A stretch of DNA of 55,955 nt, taken from Deltaproteobacteria bacterium. Its GTDB lineage: Bacteria; Desulfobacterota; Desulfobacteria; Desulfobacterales; Desulfatirhabdiaceae. The notes beneath the pieces were generated by a model. That model was not told where the DNA came from. It ran no database searches and saw only the letters and a program-made list of their open reading frames with translations. Position numbers and translations under genes: made by a program. Where the stretch lies: contig JACRBZ010000006.1 in NCBI GenBank assembly GCA_016219185.1, positions 1 to 55,955 of the forward strand, written 5' to 3'. Position 1 is the first letter of the stretch; each line of letters starts with the position of its first letter. Of the stretch, positions 9,005 to 17,387 are shown piece after piece.

Positions 9005-9258
9005 CCCAGTCCTAGCGCCTCCTTGATTTCTTTTTCCTTGAAACCGACAATCACGGTATTTCCGATGATAATGGTCGGGAATGAACATTTGGGATTGAAC
9101 TTTTTGACATCTTCCAGAATCGCGGCCCTTTCATCGCCCACTAGCGTATCCACGTCCACATAGTCATACTGGATGGTGCAGTCCGCAAGCATTTTTTTTG
9201 TGGATTTACAATGGCTGCAGGTGCTGAGCGAATAAATCTTTACCGGAGGTACTGACAT
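9001..9258 (-). CDS. Glutaredoxin-family redox protein
   Basis: An 85-residue thioredoxin-fold protein with the dithiol motif CSHC near residue 14, the cis-Pro region (FPTIIIGNTVIVGF) and a C-terminal helix (KEIKEALGL). The ATG at 9258 follows an AAAGGAAA ribosome site; the longer frame to 9294 has no such support. It overlaps the FTR catalytic chain by four bases, suggesting that this small protein is the disulfide substrate of that reductase in place of a standard thioredoxin. This partnership is inferred from the overlap. Confidence 0.88.
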   Translation of the reverse strand: MSVPPVKIYSLSTCSHCKSTKKMLADCTIQYDYVDVDTLVGDERAAILEDVKKFNPKCSFPTIIIGNTVIVGFKEKEIKEALGLG

Positions 9259-9349
9259 GGGTTTTTCCTTTCGCTGGTTTCCCCCATTAGCCATAAGGGA
9301 TATGGGAGATATTAACCGTTTTTCGATTATATGTTCTATTTGTTTTCAA

Positions 9350-9979
9350 TTAAAAACTCACCACGATATCCGCATGGGACTTTCGCCATTTCGGCAGAAC
9401 CAGTTCCTTATCCTTGTTGAAATATCCGACAGCCAGGAGTAGGGGTATCCAGAAATTATCCGGAATATGAAATGCATTTCTGACCCCTTCCAGATCAAAC
9501 CCATCCATCGGGTGGGTGTCCAGACCCAGGTTTTTGGCCGCCAGCATCAGGGACATGGCAAAGAATCCCGCGTTCTTACAGGCAAATGCCTGCTGCCGTT
9601 CTTCACTTGCCCCGTACAGACCGCCGCATGCTCCGAGAAACCATTCCCGCTTATCTTCAGTCATGGCGCCGGCCCGAACCAGTTCCTGAAAATTCCGTTC
9701 GACAACCGCATGGCCTTCCTTCCAGCCATTGCGGTCCGCAAGCACAATCAACACCACGGGCGCTTCACCGACCTTTGGCTGGTTCCAGGCCAGTTTTTTT
9801 AAACGCTCCTTGCTTTCCGCATCCTTCAACACGATCAGGTTCCAGGGCTGAAGATTAAAGCTCGATGGGGCATTTGACGCGGTTTCAATAAGTTCCCGAA
9901 GCAACGCCTCTGAAACAGGCTGTTCCGGATCAAAAAAATTGACTGCCCGGCGCTGGTACATGACATCCTTGAAATCCAT
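9350..9979 (-). CDS. Nitroreductase-family flavoprotein
   Basis: The 209-residue protein has the typical N-terminal FMN-binding start (MYQRRAVNFFDPEQPV), the SNAPSSFNLQPW segment and the AAKNLGLDTHPMDGF stretch of NAD(P)H-dependent nitroreductases. Such enzymes bind FMN as dimers and reduce nitro compounds, quinones or other acceptors in the cytoplasm. A clear AAAGGAGG ribosome site precedes the ATG. It is the gene upstream of the glutaredoxin pair but is followed by its stop well before the next unit, so it may be transcribed alone. Substrate unknown. Confidence 0.92.
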   Translation of the reverse strand: MDFKDVMYQRRAVNFFDPEQPVSEALLRELIETASNAPSSFNLQPWNLIVLKDAESKERLKKLAWNQPKVGEAPVVLIVLADRNGWKEGHAVVERNFQELVRAGAMTEDKREWFLGACGGLYGASEERQQAFACKNAGFFAMSLMLAAKNLGLDTHPMDGFDLEGVRNAFHIPDNFWIPLLLAVGYFNKDKELVLPKWRKSHADIVVSF

Positions 9980-10102
9980 AGCTGCCTCCTTTCAATCACG
10001 GTTGGCTTTTCCCGTATTCCCGTCGCATCATCTTGTGTTTTCCATAACATGAATAGGGGAACTGCCGCAAGATACATCCACATTGCTGCATTTCACTGAC
10101 AA

Positions 10103-10612
10103 TTACTTCCGTTGATATAATTGCCGCAATGTCTCTTCCAGAACAGGAAGCCGCTGCCAGTCTTTGGGATCCCTGGACATCCGTTTCAGTTCAATCAGCA
10201 TCTCAAGGTCCAGAACTCGAATGATATGGCCTCTGAACGGTATTTCCACCGTATGTTCAAGCAGGTCTTCATAGACTTTTCTCTCTTCGATAAAGGCCAG
10301 AACATCAACGGGTCCCAATCGGGTCGTAAAAAGCATATGACCCATCTCCGATAAATCGATCTCCGTTGGCTCAATAACTTTATCATCTGGACGGCGGTAA
10401 ACTGCACCAATCGATTTAAGAAACCCTATTAGACGTGTAATGTTACCGGAAGACCGATTGTGAACAATATCCACATCCATGGTTGTAACCGGTGAACCCT
10501 GCACAACCGCAGCCAGTCCGCCAACAAGAATAAATTCGACGCCTGCCTCTGCCAGCCCCTCAAGAAGTGCGCTGAGATCCGCGCCTGTTGATTTTTTGAT
10601 TCCTGAAGGCAT
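10103..10612 (-). CDS. Nucleotidyltransferase-fold protein
   Basis: A 169-residue protein with the Pol-beta nucleotidyltransferase signature: FILVGGLAAVVQG near residue 27 followed by the acidic TMDVDIV. The rest resembles AbiEii-like or DUF6036-type proteins, ending in a helical region (DLEMLIELKRMSRDPKD). Such proteins are often half of toxin-antitoxin pairs. The upstream small gene overlaps its start by 53 bp, a spacing typical of such pairs. Function as a toxin is not shown by sequence. Confidence 0.8.
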   Translation of the reverse strand: MPSGIKKSTGADLSALLEGLAEAGVEFILVGGLAAVVQGSPVTTMDVDIVHNRSSGNITRLIGFLKSIGAVYRRPDDKVIEPTEIDLSEMGHMLFTTRLGPVDVLAFIEERKVYEDLLEHTVEIPFRGHIIRVLDLEMLIELKRMSRDPKDWQRLPVLEETLRQLYQRK

Positions 10613-10754
10613 TTCTTAACTCCAGTATTGCGCGCACTGCATTATCGTTGGATCGCAATCGTTCCTCCGGCGACATTTTAAGAAACATCGCGACCAATCC
10701 CTTGTCAACACCACATACATCTCTGGTCTCTGTTTCCTGAACCATTTGATCCAT
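10560..10754 (-). CDS. Small protein paired with the nucleotidyltransferase
   Basis: A 64-residue, charged helical protein read from the ATG at 10754, containing FLKMSPEERLRSNDNAV and AILELRNAF. I recall this kind of short MSPEERL protein in front of nucleotidyltransferase genes, where it could act as antitoxin or chaperone. Its 3' end overlaps the nucleotidyltransferase gene by 53 bp. A longer frame to 10880 is open, but its extra residues (with CKKCHPGFFF) look unrelated. The ribosome site is weak at either start. Confidence 0.55.
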   Translation of the reverse strand: MDQMVQETETRDVCGVDKGLVAMFLKMSPEERLRSNDNAVRAILELRNAFRNQKINRRGSQRTS

Positions 10755-10927
10755 TATTGACAGGTTCCCTTTAAAGAAGAATCCCGGATGACATTTTTTA
10801 CAAATGATTGAATCCTGCCGAGTTAACAAAATCTGATTGTTCTCGTATGAATTTGAGAGTGTTCTGTCAATAGAAAACAATGACGGAAGATAGTCGCGGG
10901 TGAGAATAGGCTGGAGAATTGAAGCGT

Positions 10928-12430
10928 TCAGGGAGTTTGAGATGATTCCCAGTGAACAGCCAGTGACAGGTAAATCATTGCGGCTCTCACCATTTTGAGA
11001 ATGCGAAGCGTTCGATTGGCAAAATCCGATCGCCCGATAACATAAACGGATCCGTCATCCATACCCATCGGGCCGGATTTGCCGGATGAAGCATGAAGTG
11101 CGTCGTCTTGGATGAGCAGGTAGTTGTGCTCGAGATGGTTGCGAAGAGCATAAAGCTGCCGGGCATCGGCTTCCAATCCCTCCTTGAAATCCGGATTATG
11201 CTCATATAAATCCTTGCTCAGCCAGAAAAGCCCCCGCAGCGGCCAGTTTGCGGACTGAAGCAGCTTTGGCTGCAAACCGTTTGCCTTTCTGCCCTCAGGA
11301 TACCACAGGGTTCGAAAATTCACCCGCTGCTGCGAAACCGGCAAGCGGAAGTATTTTTTCAGGAAGAAGGCGATTTTGTCGAACAGGGAATAGGCCATGC
11401 GAAAGGCAATTTTGAGTTTTTCATCGGATAAATTAAAGACCGTGTTTTCAGGTATCGGTGAGATCGCCCCACAAGATACGGCAAGACCCGGTACGGATTG
11501 CATGGCTTCGAAAAAGAGCTGTCTGGCGCAGGTGAATTCTTGATTCAGAAACTTGAAGTGGTCGTGCAGCAGAGATGGTTTTGCCGCGTCTTTCTCCAAT
11601 GGCGGCGTCATCAGGACATCGGATGCGGCTTCCATAAAAGGGCCCAGATCATTCAGCGGATTCAAGTACAAGCGGTTTTGCAGGCGCCAGTTCCGAAAAG
11701 CGGCTTCGCCGTCCTCTTTATCAGAACATTCACGGGCCGGGGTAAGGAATTGCTTGCCGTTATATGGATACAATACCCGATTCAAAGATTTCAGATGATC
11801 TTTAAAAAATGGCCGCACATGGGGATCGATTTCCAGTTTCAAGGCCTGGCGCAGCGTTTCCCGGGACTGAAGCAAAAAGATCATCGCGTGAGCTTCATCA
11901 TGAAGCAAATGGGCATAATGCTGGAGGCTGTAACCCTTGTTTGCCATGGCCATGCCAAAATCCGGCCTTAAAACAAGGGCTCTGTCCCAATATTCCAGCG
12001 CTTCCACAAAACGGCCGATCTGAAAAAGCGTATTGGCCAAATTGGTGTAGATGGCGCAAACCACCGGGAGCGGACTTGCGCTGCCGACGGTTTCCAGGGC
12101 GACGGCAGCCAGCCGGTTATGGATCAATTGCTTTTCAATCTCAGGCTGTTCCCAGATACGCTCCTGTTTCTGGTCATTCGGAAGCAGCTTGAATGAATTT
12201 CCCCAGACATTGGACACGTGATAGTGAAAGATCGCCAATTGGGATTGAGTCAGGCTCCCCATGTCCACCCGGGTGGCCAGTTTCGCCGCATCATCGAGGA
12301 TATCCACTTTTCCCTTGAACAGGGCCTGATCCGCCATGACACCGATTTGCTCGATGAGCTGTTCGTTGGAAAAATTGTTTACGTGCGCTGTCGGCTGTAA
12401 TCCAAGATCCATGATCTGAGAACTGGTCAT
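10928..12430 (-). CDS. TPR protein with LA2681-like HEPN domain
   Basis: A 500-residue soluble protein. Residues about 125-215 hold TPR-type helical repeats (AIYTNLANTLFQIGRFVEALEY split across a repeat pair, then PDFGMAMANKGYSL). The C-terminal region has RNHLEH near residue 430, which fits the R-x4-H catalytic motif of HEPN ribonucleases, in the context of the LA2681-like family. HEPN proteins of this kind are thought to cleave RNA in stress or phage defence. A well-formed minus-strand promoter lies 75-105 bp upstream. The neighbouring nucleotidyltransferase pair may be an unrelated unit, since 174 bp separate them. Confidence 0.75.
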   Translation of the reverse strand: MTSSQIMDLGLQPTAHVNNFSNEQLIEQIGVMADQALFKGKVDILDDAAKLATRVDMGSLTQSQLAIFHYHVSNVWGNSFKLLPNDQKQERIWEQPEIEKQLIHNRLAAVALETVGSASPLPVVCAIYTNLANTLFQIGRFVEALEYWDRALVLRPDFGMAMANKGYSLQHYAHLLHDEAHAMIFLLQSRETLRQALKLEIDPHVRPFFKDHLKSLNRVLYPYNGKQFLTPARECSDKEDGEAAFRNWRLQNRLYLNPLNDLGPFMEAASDVLMTPPLEKDAAKPSLLHDHFKFLNQEFTCARQLFFEAMQSVPGLAVSCGAISPIPENTVFNLSDEKLKIAFRMAYSLFDKIAFFLKKYFRLPVSQQRVNFRTLWYPEGRKANGLQPKLLQSANWPLRGLFWLSKDLYEHNPDFKEGLEADARQLYALRNHLEHNYLLIQDDALHASSGKSGPMGMDDGSVYVIGRSDFANRTLRILKMVRAAMIYLSLAVHWESSQTP

Positions 12431-12506
12431 GACATTTTACCCGGTTCGTGTCTGTCGGATTAATCTATCGGAATGCATCGAAAAGAAGGTTTTTTTCTAT
12501 TTAAAG

Positions 12507-12535
12507 AAGATAGCGGAATGGATTCGTTATGTCAA
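12507..12535 (-). promoter_or_regulatory. Sigma-70-type promoter of the HEPN gene with a dyad on its -35 box
   Basis: On the minus strand TTGACA (12535-12530) is followed after 17 bases by TATCTT (12512-12507). The -35 box is part of an 18-bp dyad at 12528-12545, with arms TATGTCA and TGACATA around ATAA. The same half-site occurs in the operator at 19253-19286. Confidence 0.5.
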
Positions 12536-12667
12536 TAATGACATATTATGCGGGATCGTTTTTCAATCCAAAAGTCAAAAGAGCCTCTTGCAAAAATCCC
12601 ATATCGGCGTTTCCGCGGAAATGGGAATCCTGATCTGATAAGATTTTCTGAATCTTTGAGTGAATCT

Positions 12668-12742
12668 CCACCCGCAGAGCGGGTGGCTTCAGGAAGCCCC
12701 CCATAGGGGGGGCACTGACATAGGGAAAGCCCCGCTGGGGCT
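12668..12742. repeat. Cluster of three GC-rich hairpins (REP-like)
   Basis: CCACCCGC-AGA-GCGGGTGG at 12668-12686, GCCCCCC-ATA-GGGGGGC at 12696-12713 and AGCCCC-GCT-GGGGCT at 12728-12742. The compact series resembles palindromic units related to IS200/IS605 elements in deltaproteobacterial genomes, an impression I could not test. It could also insulate or terminate sedolisin transcription, which ends at 12806. Confidence 0.5.
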
Positions 12743-12805
12743 ATACGTTATTTATTTCAAAACCAAAGAAACCGGCCCAATCCACAATCGGAGCGCTGGC
12801 TGACT

Positions 12806-14536
12806 CTATGGTGTCGGGACAGGTGCATAAACAGTCAAGTCAGTCAGAAGATTCGTACCGTTAAAAGATCCCCACCCGGTGGCATTGTCATAACCGGTTC
12901 CGGTCTTGTAATACAGGTTTGTGCTGCCATCGGCAATGTCATAGAAATCCGCCCCGTAATTGCTACCGGACGCGATCTTGTAGATCGCAGGGTTGGCGAA
13001 TCCGAGGGTTGACGCCTTATTGCCTACACGCACCTGATTGACGCACGCGGTGAAGGCCGCCCAAAGCGGAGCGGAGCAACTGGTACCGCCAACAATATGC
13101 CAATTTCCTTTATAATAAATGGAATAGCCGCTGTATTGGTCGGCATTCAGGGAAACATCCGGCACGTTCCGCTTGGTCGTTGATGCCACACCGGCAACTC
13201 CCTGCTGCCAGGACGGAATAGTCCACACGGAACTGATCCCACCGCCGCCTGCCCCGCCTTTTTTCGAGTTGTCTACGTTCCACGCGGATTCATGAAGGTA
13301 GGACCCGTCCGAGTTGAGAAAAAGCTGGGTTCCTCCCACGCCGACCACATAAGGTTGGGAAGCCGGATCATCGACGCTGAGCGTGAAACCATTATCATAG
13401 GCGCCTTTGTCTCCTGATGCCGCATAGATCGACTGGCCCTGGGCCGCCATCTGCGCAAAGGCTGAATTCTCGCTATGGAAAAAACTCGAGTTGCTTTTTT
13501 TCTCACTTGCTCCCCAAGAGGTGCTGATCTGTTTGGCCAGATTATCCGTGGCGATTCTATTGTAGGTATCCAGAACGCCTGTACTTGAGTTCGGGCCTTC
13601 GTAGACGATGATTTTGCTTGCCTCCGGCGCAAGCGCAATCTGAAGCTCGATATCCAGCGTCACTTCAACCGCCCCTTTTCCGGCTTTGCCGGAGGCACTG
13701 TCAATCAAAACATTTTGCAGCGGGACTGAAGGCAAGTTGAAATATTTCACATAATTTTCCACATCAGATGCGTTGTATCCGTCGAGTTCGAACAAACCCA
13801 GCGTTTGGCCGGACCCTTTGGCCGATAGGCCACTAAGATTGTAAGCCTTTTGGATGTCACTGGGAGTTAAACCGCCGCCGGGGCCGGTGCCAATCTGATT
13901 CGGCGCGATATTTGAAACATCTTCCGCTGAAATCAAACTGCTGTGCGCATGCCAGAGCTCAGCATTATCCAGACCAAACACCCCGACAATACGGGAAGCG
14001 ATAAAATCCGGAACTTGCGGATTGGCGTCCGGCGCGTAAAACTCCTTGCCGTCTGGTGTTTGGTATCGTTGCAAGTGTAGTCCAAACGCGGCATTAACAG
14101 TTGCGGCAGAACCGGATACGTCCAGAAGGGTCCGGTTGGGATGGATTCCCGTGATCGCAAATCCCAGACCTGTCGCATAGTCGGCAACGGCATCGTAATC
14201 AGCCTGTGTCGGGCCAAACTTATCCGTAAACTCCTGGGGGGTAAGATATTGGCCATAAAGCGGATCATCGGGATCGTAAAGACGGCTTAACAGGTCGTCT
14301 AATTCTTGCGGGTTACGCAATGGCAAAGTAAAAACCAGTGAAATTTCAGTTTCAGCAGGAAGCCTTCCGATCCGCTTGGCATTGTCAATCGCTTTCTGAG
14401 GGACGAGGCCATGCAATTGCACCGTGGCAGAGTTCGGAGCCGATGAGCATGGTGTCGGTGTCATCCCCATGGCCACGGTAACAGCAAGTAATAAAACACA
14501 TAATATTTTGGAATATTGGTTTACTGCAAATTTCAT
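12806..14536 (-). CDS. Secreted sedolisin-type serine-carboxyl peptidase (S53)
   Basis: A 576-residue preproprotein. Residues 1-32 are a Sec signal peptide, and about 40-190 form the activation pro-domain (LYDPDDPLYGQYLTPQEF). The mature part has the sedolisin Glu and Asp in VEVTLDIELQIALAPEA, the oxyanion Asp in AASGDKGAYDNG and the nucleophile Ser in GGTSCSAPLW. A C-terminal calcium site follows, with FYDIADGS and GTGYDNATGWGS. The family cleaves proteins, often at acidic pH, after self-removal of the pro-domain. A TTGGAGG ribosome site fixes the ATG. It sits downstream of modE on the same strand but is probably separate. Confidence 0.93.
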   Translation of the reverse strand: MKFAVNQYSKILCVLLLAVTVAMGMTPTPCSSAPNSATVQLHGLVPQKAIDNAKRIGRLPAETEISLVFTLPLRNPQELDDLLSRLYDPDDPLYGQYLTPQEFTDKFGPTQADYDAVADYATGLGFAITGIHPNRTLLDVSGSAATVNAAFGLHLQRYQTPDGKEFYAPDANPQVPDFIASRIVGVFGLDNAELWHAHSSLISAEDVSNIAPNQIGTGPGGGLTPSDIQKAYNLSGLSAKGSGQTLGLFELDGYNASDVENYVKYFNLPSVPLQNVLIDSASGKAGKGAVEVTLDIELQIALAPEASKIIVYEGPNSSTGVLDTYNRIATDNLAKQISTSWGASEKKSNSSFFHSENSAFAQMAAQGQSIYAASGDKGAYDNGFTLSVDDPASQPYVVGVGGTQLFLNSDGSYLHESAWNVDNSKKGGAGGGGISSVWTIPSWQQGVAGVASTTKRNVPDVSLNADQYSGYSIYYKGNWHIVGGTSCSAPLWAAFTACVNQVRVGNKASTLGFANPAIYKIASGSNYGADFYDIADGSTNLYYKTGTGYDNATGWGSFNGTNLLTDLTVYAPVPTP

Positions 14537-14611
14537 GATTCACCTCCAAGGCAATGATCTTATCGGTCCCCTTACGGGGATAAAGTGGACGTCAGCATTG
14601 TGTTTAGATTG

Positions 14612-14992
14612 TCATTCTTCTGTTTGGGTGATTTTGGAAAGGATTTCCTCCTGAAACAGCCGGTCCGATTCCATGGCGATGCGCCGGTGAATGTCCCGGA
14701 AATTTTCCAGCAGAATTTTTGCAAAAGGGGTCAATTGAGAGCCTCCGCCGGAAGCGCCGCCAACGTTCCGGGTCAAAAGCTGCCGGCCCATCCGGTTTTC
14801 CGTTGCCGTTATTCTTCCCCATAAGGCCCGGTAGCTCATTTTCATCTCTTTGGCAGCCGCCTGAATCGAGCCATGGCGCTCGATGGCTTCCAGCATTTTA
14901 AGGCGACCCAGGCCAAAGATCACCTCTCCCGAACCGTCTTCAAACCATATTTTCGAGCGGATAAAAAATGGACCTTCTTTACTTTGTGTCAT
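14612..14992 (-). CDS. ModE-type winged helix regulator, DNA-binding domain only
   Basis: A 126-residue protein matching the N-terminal LysR-like domain of ModE: GRLKMLEAIERHGSIQAAA followed by MKMSYRALWGRI and GGASGGGSQLTPFAKILL. ModE normally carries two molbindin domains that sense molybdate; these are absent. Short forms are common in anaerobes, where molybdate or tungstate sensing is done otherwise or lost. Its place at the edge of the molybdenum hydroxylase cluster suggests control of that cluster or of metal uptake. A hairpin with AAAAATCGA arms lies 25-45 bp upstream of its start. Confidence 0.9.
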   Translation of the reverse strand: MTQSKEGPFFIRSKIWFEDGSGEVIFGLGRLKMLEAIERHGSIQAAAKEMKMSYRALWGRITATENRMGRQLLTRNVGGASGGGSQLTPFAKILLENFRDIHRRIAMESDRLFQEEILSKITQTEE

Positions 14993-15016
14993 GACAGTCT
15001 GATGAATCCCCTGCTT

Positions 15017-15037
15017 AAAAATCGATGATCGATTTTT
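15017..15037. promoter_or_regulatory. Perfect inverted repeat upstream of modE
   Basis: AAAAATCGA (15017-15025), TGA, TCGATTTTT (15029-15037): nine-base perfect arms ending 25 bp before the modE ATG. The placement fits an autoregulatory operator. It could instead be a weak terminator for the gene ending at 15185, since both flanks are A/T runs. Confidence 0.4.
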
Positions 15038-15184
15038 TTATGGCAACCCTTTATTCGCACGCATTCGCGGTTAAAAAGGTGTTTTCAAGACAGAATAATG
15101 AGCGCTGGAAATATCCATGCCCCATTTGCTTAATAAATCAATCCGACTGAATGAAACAAGAAAAATCTCCGGATTTCCCGAAAA

Positions 15185-16297
15185 TCACGACATTTCATGA
15201 ATGGTGGAACCCAGCAGGACTTCAATCCGCTTTTGCGCTTCAAGGGCATTTTCCCGGCGCCTCAGGATATCCCGGCAGGCCCCGGAATCAGAGCCGTATT
15301 TCTTCAGTTTTGCCTGAAAACGCTCTTCCATGCTGACTTTGCGGTCCTCCTGAATCCATTTATCGGCCAGAAAAACCACCTCGGATTCCGTAATCGGGGC
15401 TTCTTTATTCACCGTATAATCCATGTGCACTTCAACAATATCGGCAATGCCGGAAAATCCCGATTCCCGAAGGACACGGGCCCCTTTATCGGCATGACGG
15501 GGGCATCCCCTGGCCAGATCATGAACTCGGGCCGCGGAAACTATCCGTTCAATGTCCAGGCCACAGCCGGCTGCATTCAGGGCCGTTGCCAACCGCCTGG
15601 CCAGATCCGCCACTGCCCGGCAATGATCAATGACGTTTTGCGGAGCAATCTGCCGGATCATGAGGGCCCGGCATTCGTCATCGGAGGGAATGTCGCGGCG
15701 ATCCATACAGCCCTGTGCCCATGCATAATCCTCAGGTGTATCGATATCCTTCAGAATAAATTCATCGACAACCGGCACATCCATCGCATCGGCTTCATAT
15801 CCGTTCAGAAATTCCCGTAGTCCGCCCTGCCCCGCCCCGGTTATAAGGGCTTTGACATGGATTCCGGAAATCAAGGGAGGATGACCGCGGACTTCCAGAA
15901 ATGTCGGATAACAGATGCTCGCATTCCCTGGCTTGAAAGCATTCTGCAAATCGATCAGGGTCTGTCGCCTGACCAGGGGGATATCCACAGGGTGAATGAA
16001 AAAACCGGCAAAGTCCCGCGACAGGTCCGAAACGCCTGCAACAACCGATGAAAACATGCCCTGAGCAAAATCGGGGTTGAAAATCGACTTGACGCCACAT
16101 CGCCCGGCAAGGGCTATGACTTCTCCGGCCCGATGCCCTGTCACCACCCGGATATCCTGAATGCCCGCAGACCGGTAAAGCGCAATGACACGCTCCAGTA
16201 TCGGTTTTCCCCCCAAGGGCAGGAGCGGCTTGAAATCTTTGAGCCTGGATGACAGACCCGCCGAGAGAATGATGGCTGTAAAGGGCGGTTTTCCCAT
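15185..16297 (-). CDS. MocA-like nucleotidyltransferase fused to an HD domain
   Basis: A 370-residue two-domain protein. Residues 1-195 are a MobA/MocA-type transferase with the nucleotide loop ILSAGLSSRLKDFKPLLPLG and the metal site HPVDIPLV. This type adds CMP or GMP to molybdopterin. Residues about 215-330 are an HD-type hydrolase domain, with VIDHCRAVADLARRLA, ARVHDLARGCPRH and EVHMDY. The fusion matches what NCBI calls the DVU_1551-type NTP transferase in Desulfovibrio. The HD part may hydrolyse a nucleotide or phosphoester of the same pathway. It lies 13 bp downstream of xdhC in one operon. Confidence 0.88.
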   Translation of the reverse strand: MGKPPFTAIILSAGLSSRLKDFKPLLPLGGKPILERVIALYRSAGIQDIRVVTGHRAGEVIALAGRCGVKSIFNPDFAQGMFSSVVAGVSDLSRDFAGFFIHPVDIPLVRRQTLIDLQNAFKPGNASICYPTFLEVRGHPPLISGIHVKALITGAGQGGLREFLNGYEADAMDVPVVDEFILKDIDTPEDYAWAQGCMDRRDIPSDDECRALMIRQIAPQNVIDHCRAVADLARRLATALNAAGCGLDIERIVSAARVHDLARGCPRHADKGARVLRESGFSGIADIVEVHMDYTVNKEAPITESEVVFLADKWIQEDRKVSMEERFQAKLKKYGSDSGACRDILRRRENALEAQKRIEVLLGSTIHEMS

Positions 16298-16310
16298 ATT
16301 ACATCCGATA

Positions 16311-17342
16311 TTAAATCATGGAACGGGCGTGAATCATCTCCGCCACGATGCTGACGGCGATTTCCTCGGGCGACTGGGCACCGATGGAAAGGCCGATGGG
16401 ACAATGCACTTTTTCAAAATCCGCCGCCGTAAATCCTTCTTTTTCCAGGGCCCGATAAACGGCATCGCGTTTTTTCCGGGAACCGATCATGCCGATATAG
16501 CATGCCGGCGTTTTAAGGGCCTGCTGAAGAACGGTTTTATCATGAAGGTGCCCCCGCGTCAGAATGACGAGATAACTGTCCGCATGAATTTCAAGCCCCT
16601 CGAATGCTTGTTCGAACGATGCCAGGACCCGCACATCATCCGCATCCGGAAACCTGCAACGGTTGGCGAATTCCATCCGGTCATCCAGAACCACGGTCTC
16701 AAACCCGACTCTCTTGGCAAGGATGGCTGTCTGGAGGCTGACATGGCCCGCGCCGAAAAGATAAACGGTCCCTGCCGCCATGACCGGTTCGATGAAAAAC
16801 CGTCGGTCACCTGCCTGCGTCAGGACGGGCGCGCGCAGCTTATTGGAAATGGTATCGATTTTTGTTTTAATATCAGAATTCCCGATAACCCCGCCGTCCT
16901 GACTCAGAACAGCGCGCCTGACCTGAAGAACGGCTGAATCGGATTCCAGCAGTTCCGTAACCAACAGCCCTTTTTGGCGCTGATCCAGCACCTGAAGCAA
17001 GCTTGAAAAGAACAAACAGTTTGTTTCATCCGGCGCGATTGAGTCCAGCAGGATTTCCAGCTTCCCGCCGCAGATCATATCCATAGCATCGGCGATTTCG
17101 GAAGTCAGATCAAAGGACAGAATCACGGCGCCCGGTTTGCCAAGCATGTCACGGGCAGTCTCCATAACGCTTGCTTCGATCCGCCCCCCGCCGATGGTGC
17201 CCACGAAAGCGCCATCGGCGCCGAACATCATCCGCGTTCCGGCGGCTCTGGGTGTGGATCCTTCCTGATTCAATATCAGGGCCACGACCAGCGGCTGTTT
17301 CCGGCTCAGTATTTCATGAATGGCGCTGACCCATTTTCGCAT
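16311..17342 (-). CDS. xdhC: XdhC/CoxI-family molybdenum cofactor chaperone
   Basis: A 343-residue protein. The N-terminal XdhC domain has NQEGSTPRAAGTRMM and TIGGGRIEASV, and a conserved Cys in DMICGGKLEI. The C-terminal Rossmann domain has VYLFGAGHVSLQTAILAKRVGF and the motif TRGHLHDKTVL. The family binds molybdenum cofactor, brings about its sulfuration and inserts it into xanthine dehydrogenase-type enzymes. Two such enzymes flank it here (21420-23777 and 29770-32487). An AAAGGAGTG ribosome site precedes the ATG, 45 bp after the MoeA-like gene. Confidence 0.92.
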   Translation of the reverse strand: MRKWVSAIHEILSRKQPLVVALILNQEGSTPRAAGTRMMFGADGAFVGTIGGGRIEASVMETARDMLGKPGAVILSFDLTSEIADAMDMICGGKLEILLDSIAPDETNCLFFSSLLQVLDQRQKGLLVTELLESDSAVLQVRRAVLSQDGGVIGNSDIKTKIDTISNKLRAPVLTQAGDRRFFIEPVMAAGTVYLFGAGHVSLQTAILAKRVGFETVVLDDRMEFANRCRFPDADDVRVLASFEQAFEGLEIHADSYLVILTRGHLHDKTVLQQALKTPACYIGMIGSRKKRDAVYRALEKEGFTAADFEKVHCPIGLSIGAQSPEEIAVSIVAEMIHARSMI

Positions 17343-17387
17343 GGTTTCACTCCTTTCGATTGTCTAATGCACTCTTAAAAAGCCCCA

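Larger units (their letters stand above)
12431..12805. other. Intergenic stretch with palindromes, no gene seen
   Basis: The part next to the HEPN gene carries its promoter. A plus-strand frame at 12429-12638 has no ribosome site and no recognisable protein. The 12668-12742 part is a cluster of three hairpins. The remainder shows nothing clear. Confidence 0.6.

Noticed and set aside
12429..12638. A 69-codon plus-strand frame before the sedolisin gene
   Set aside because: It starts inside the HEPN gene start region with no ribosome site, and its end overlaps repeat-like sequence.
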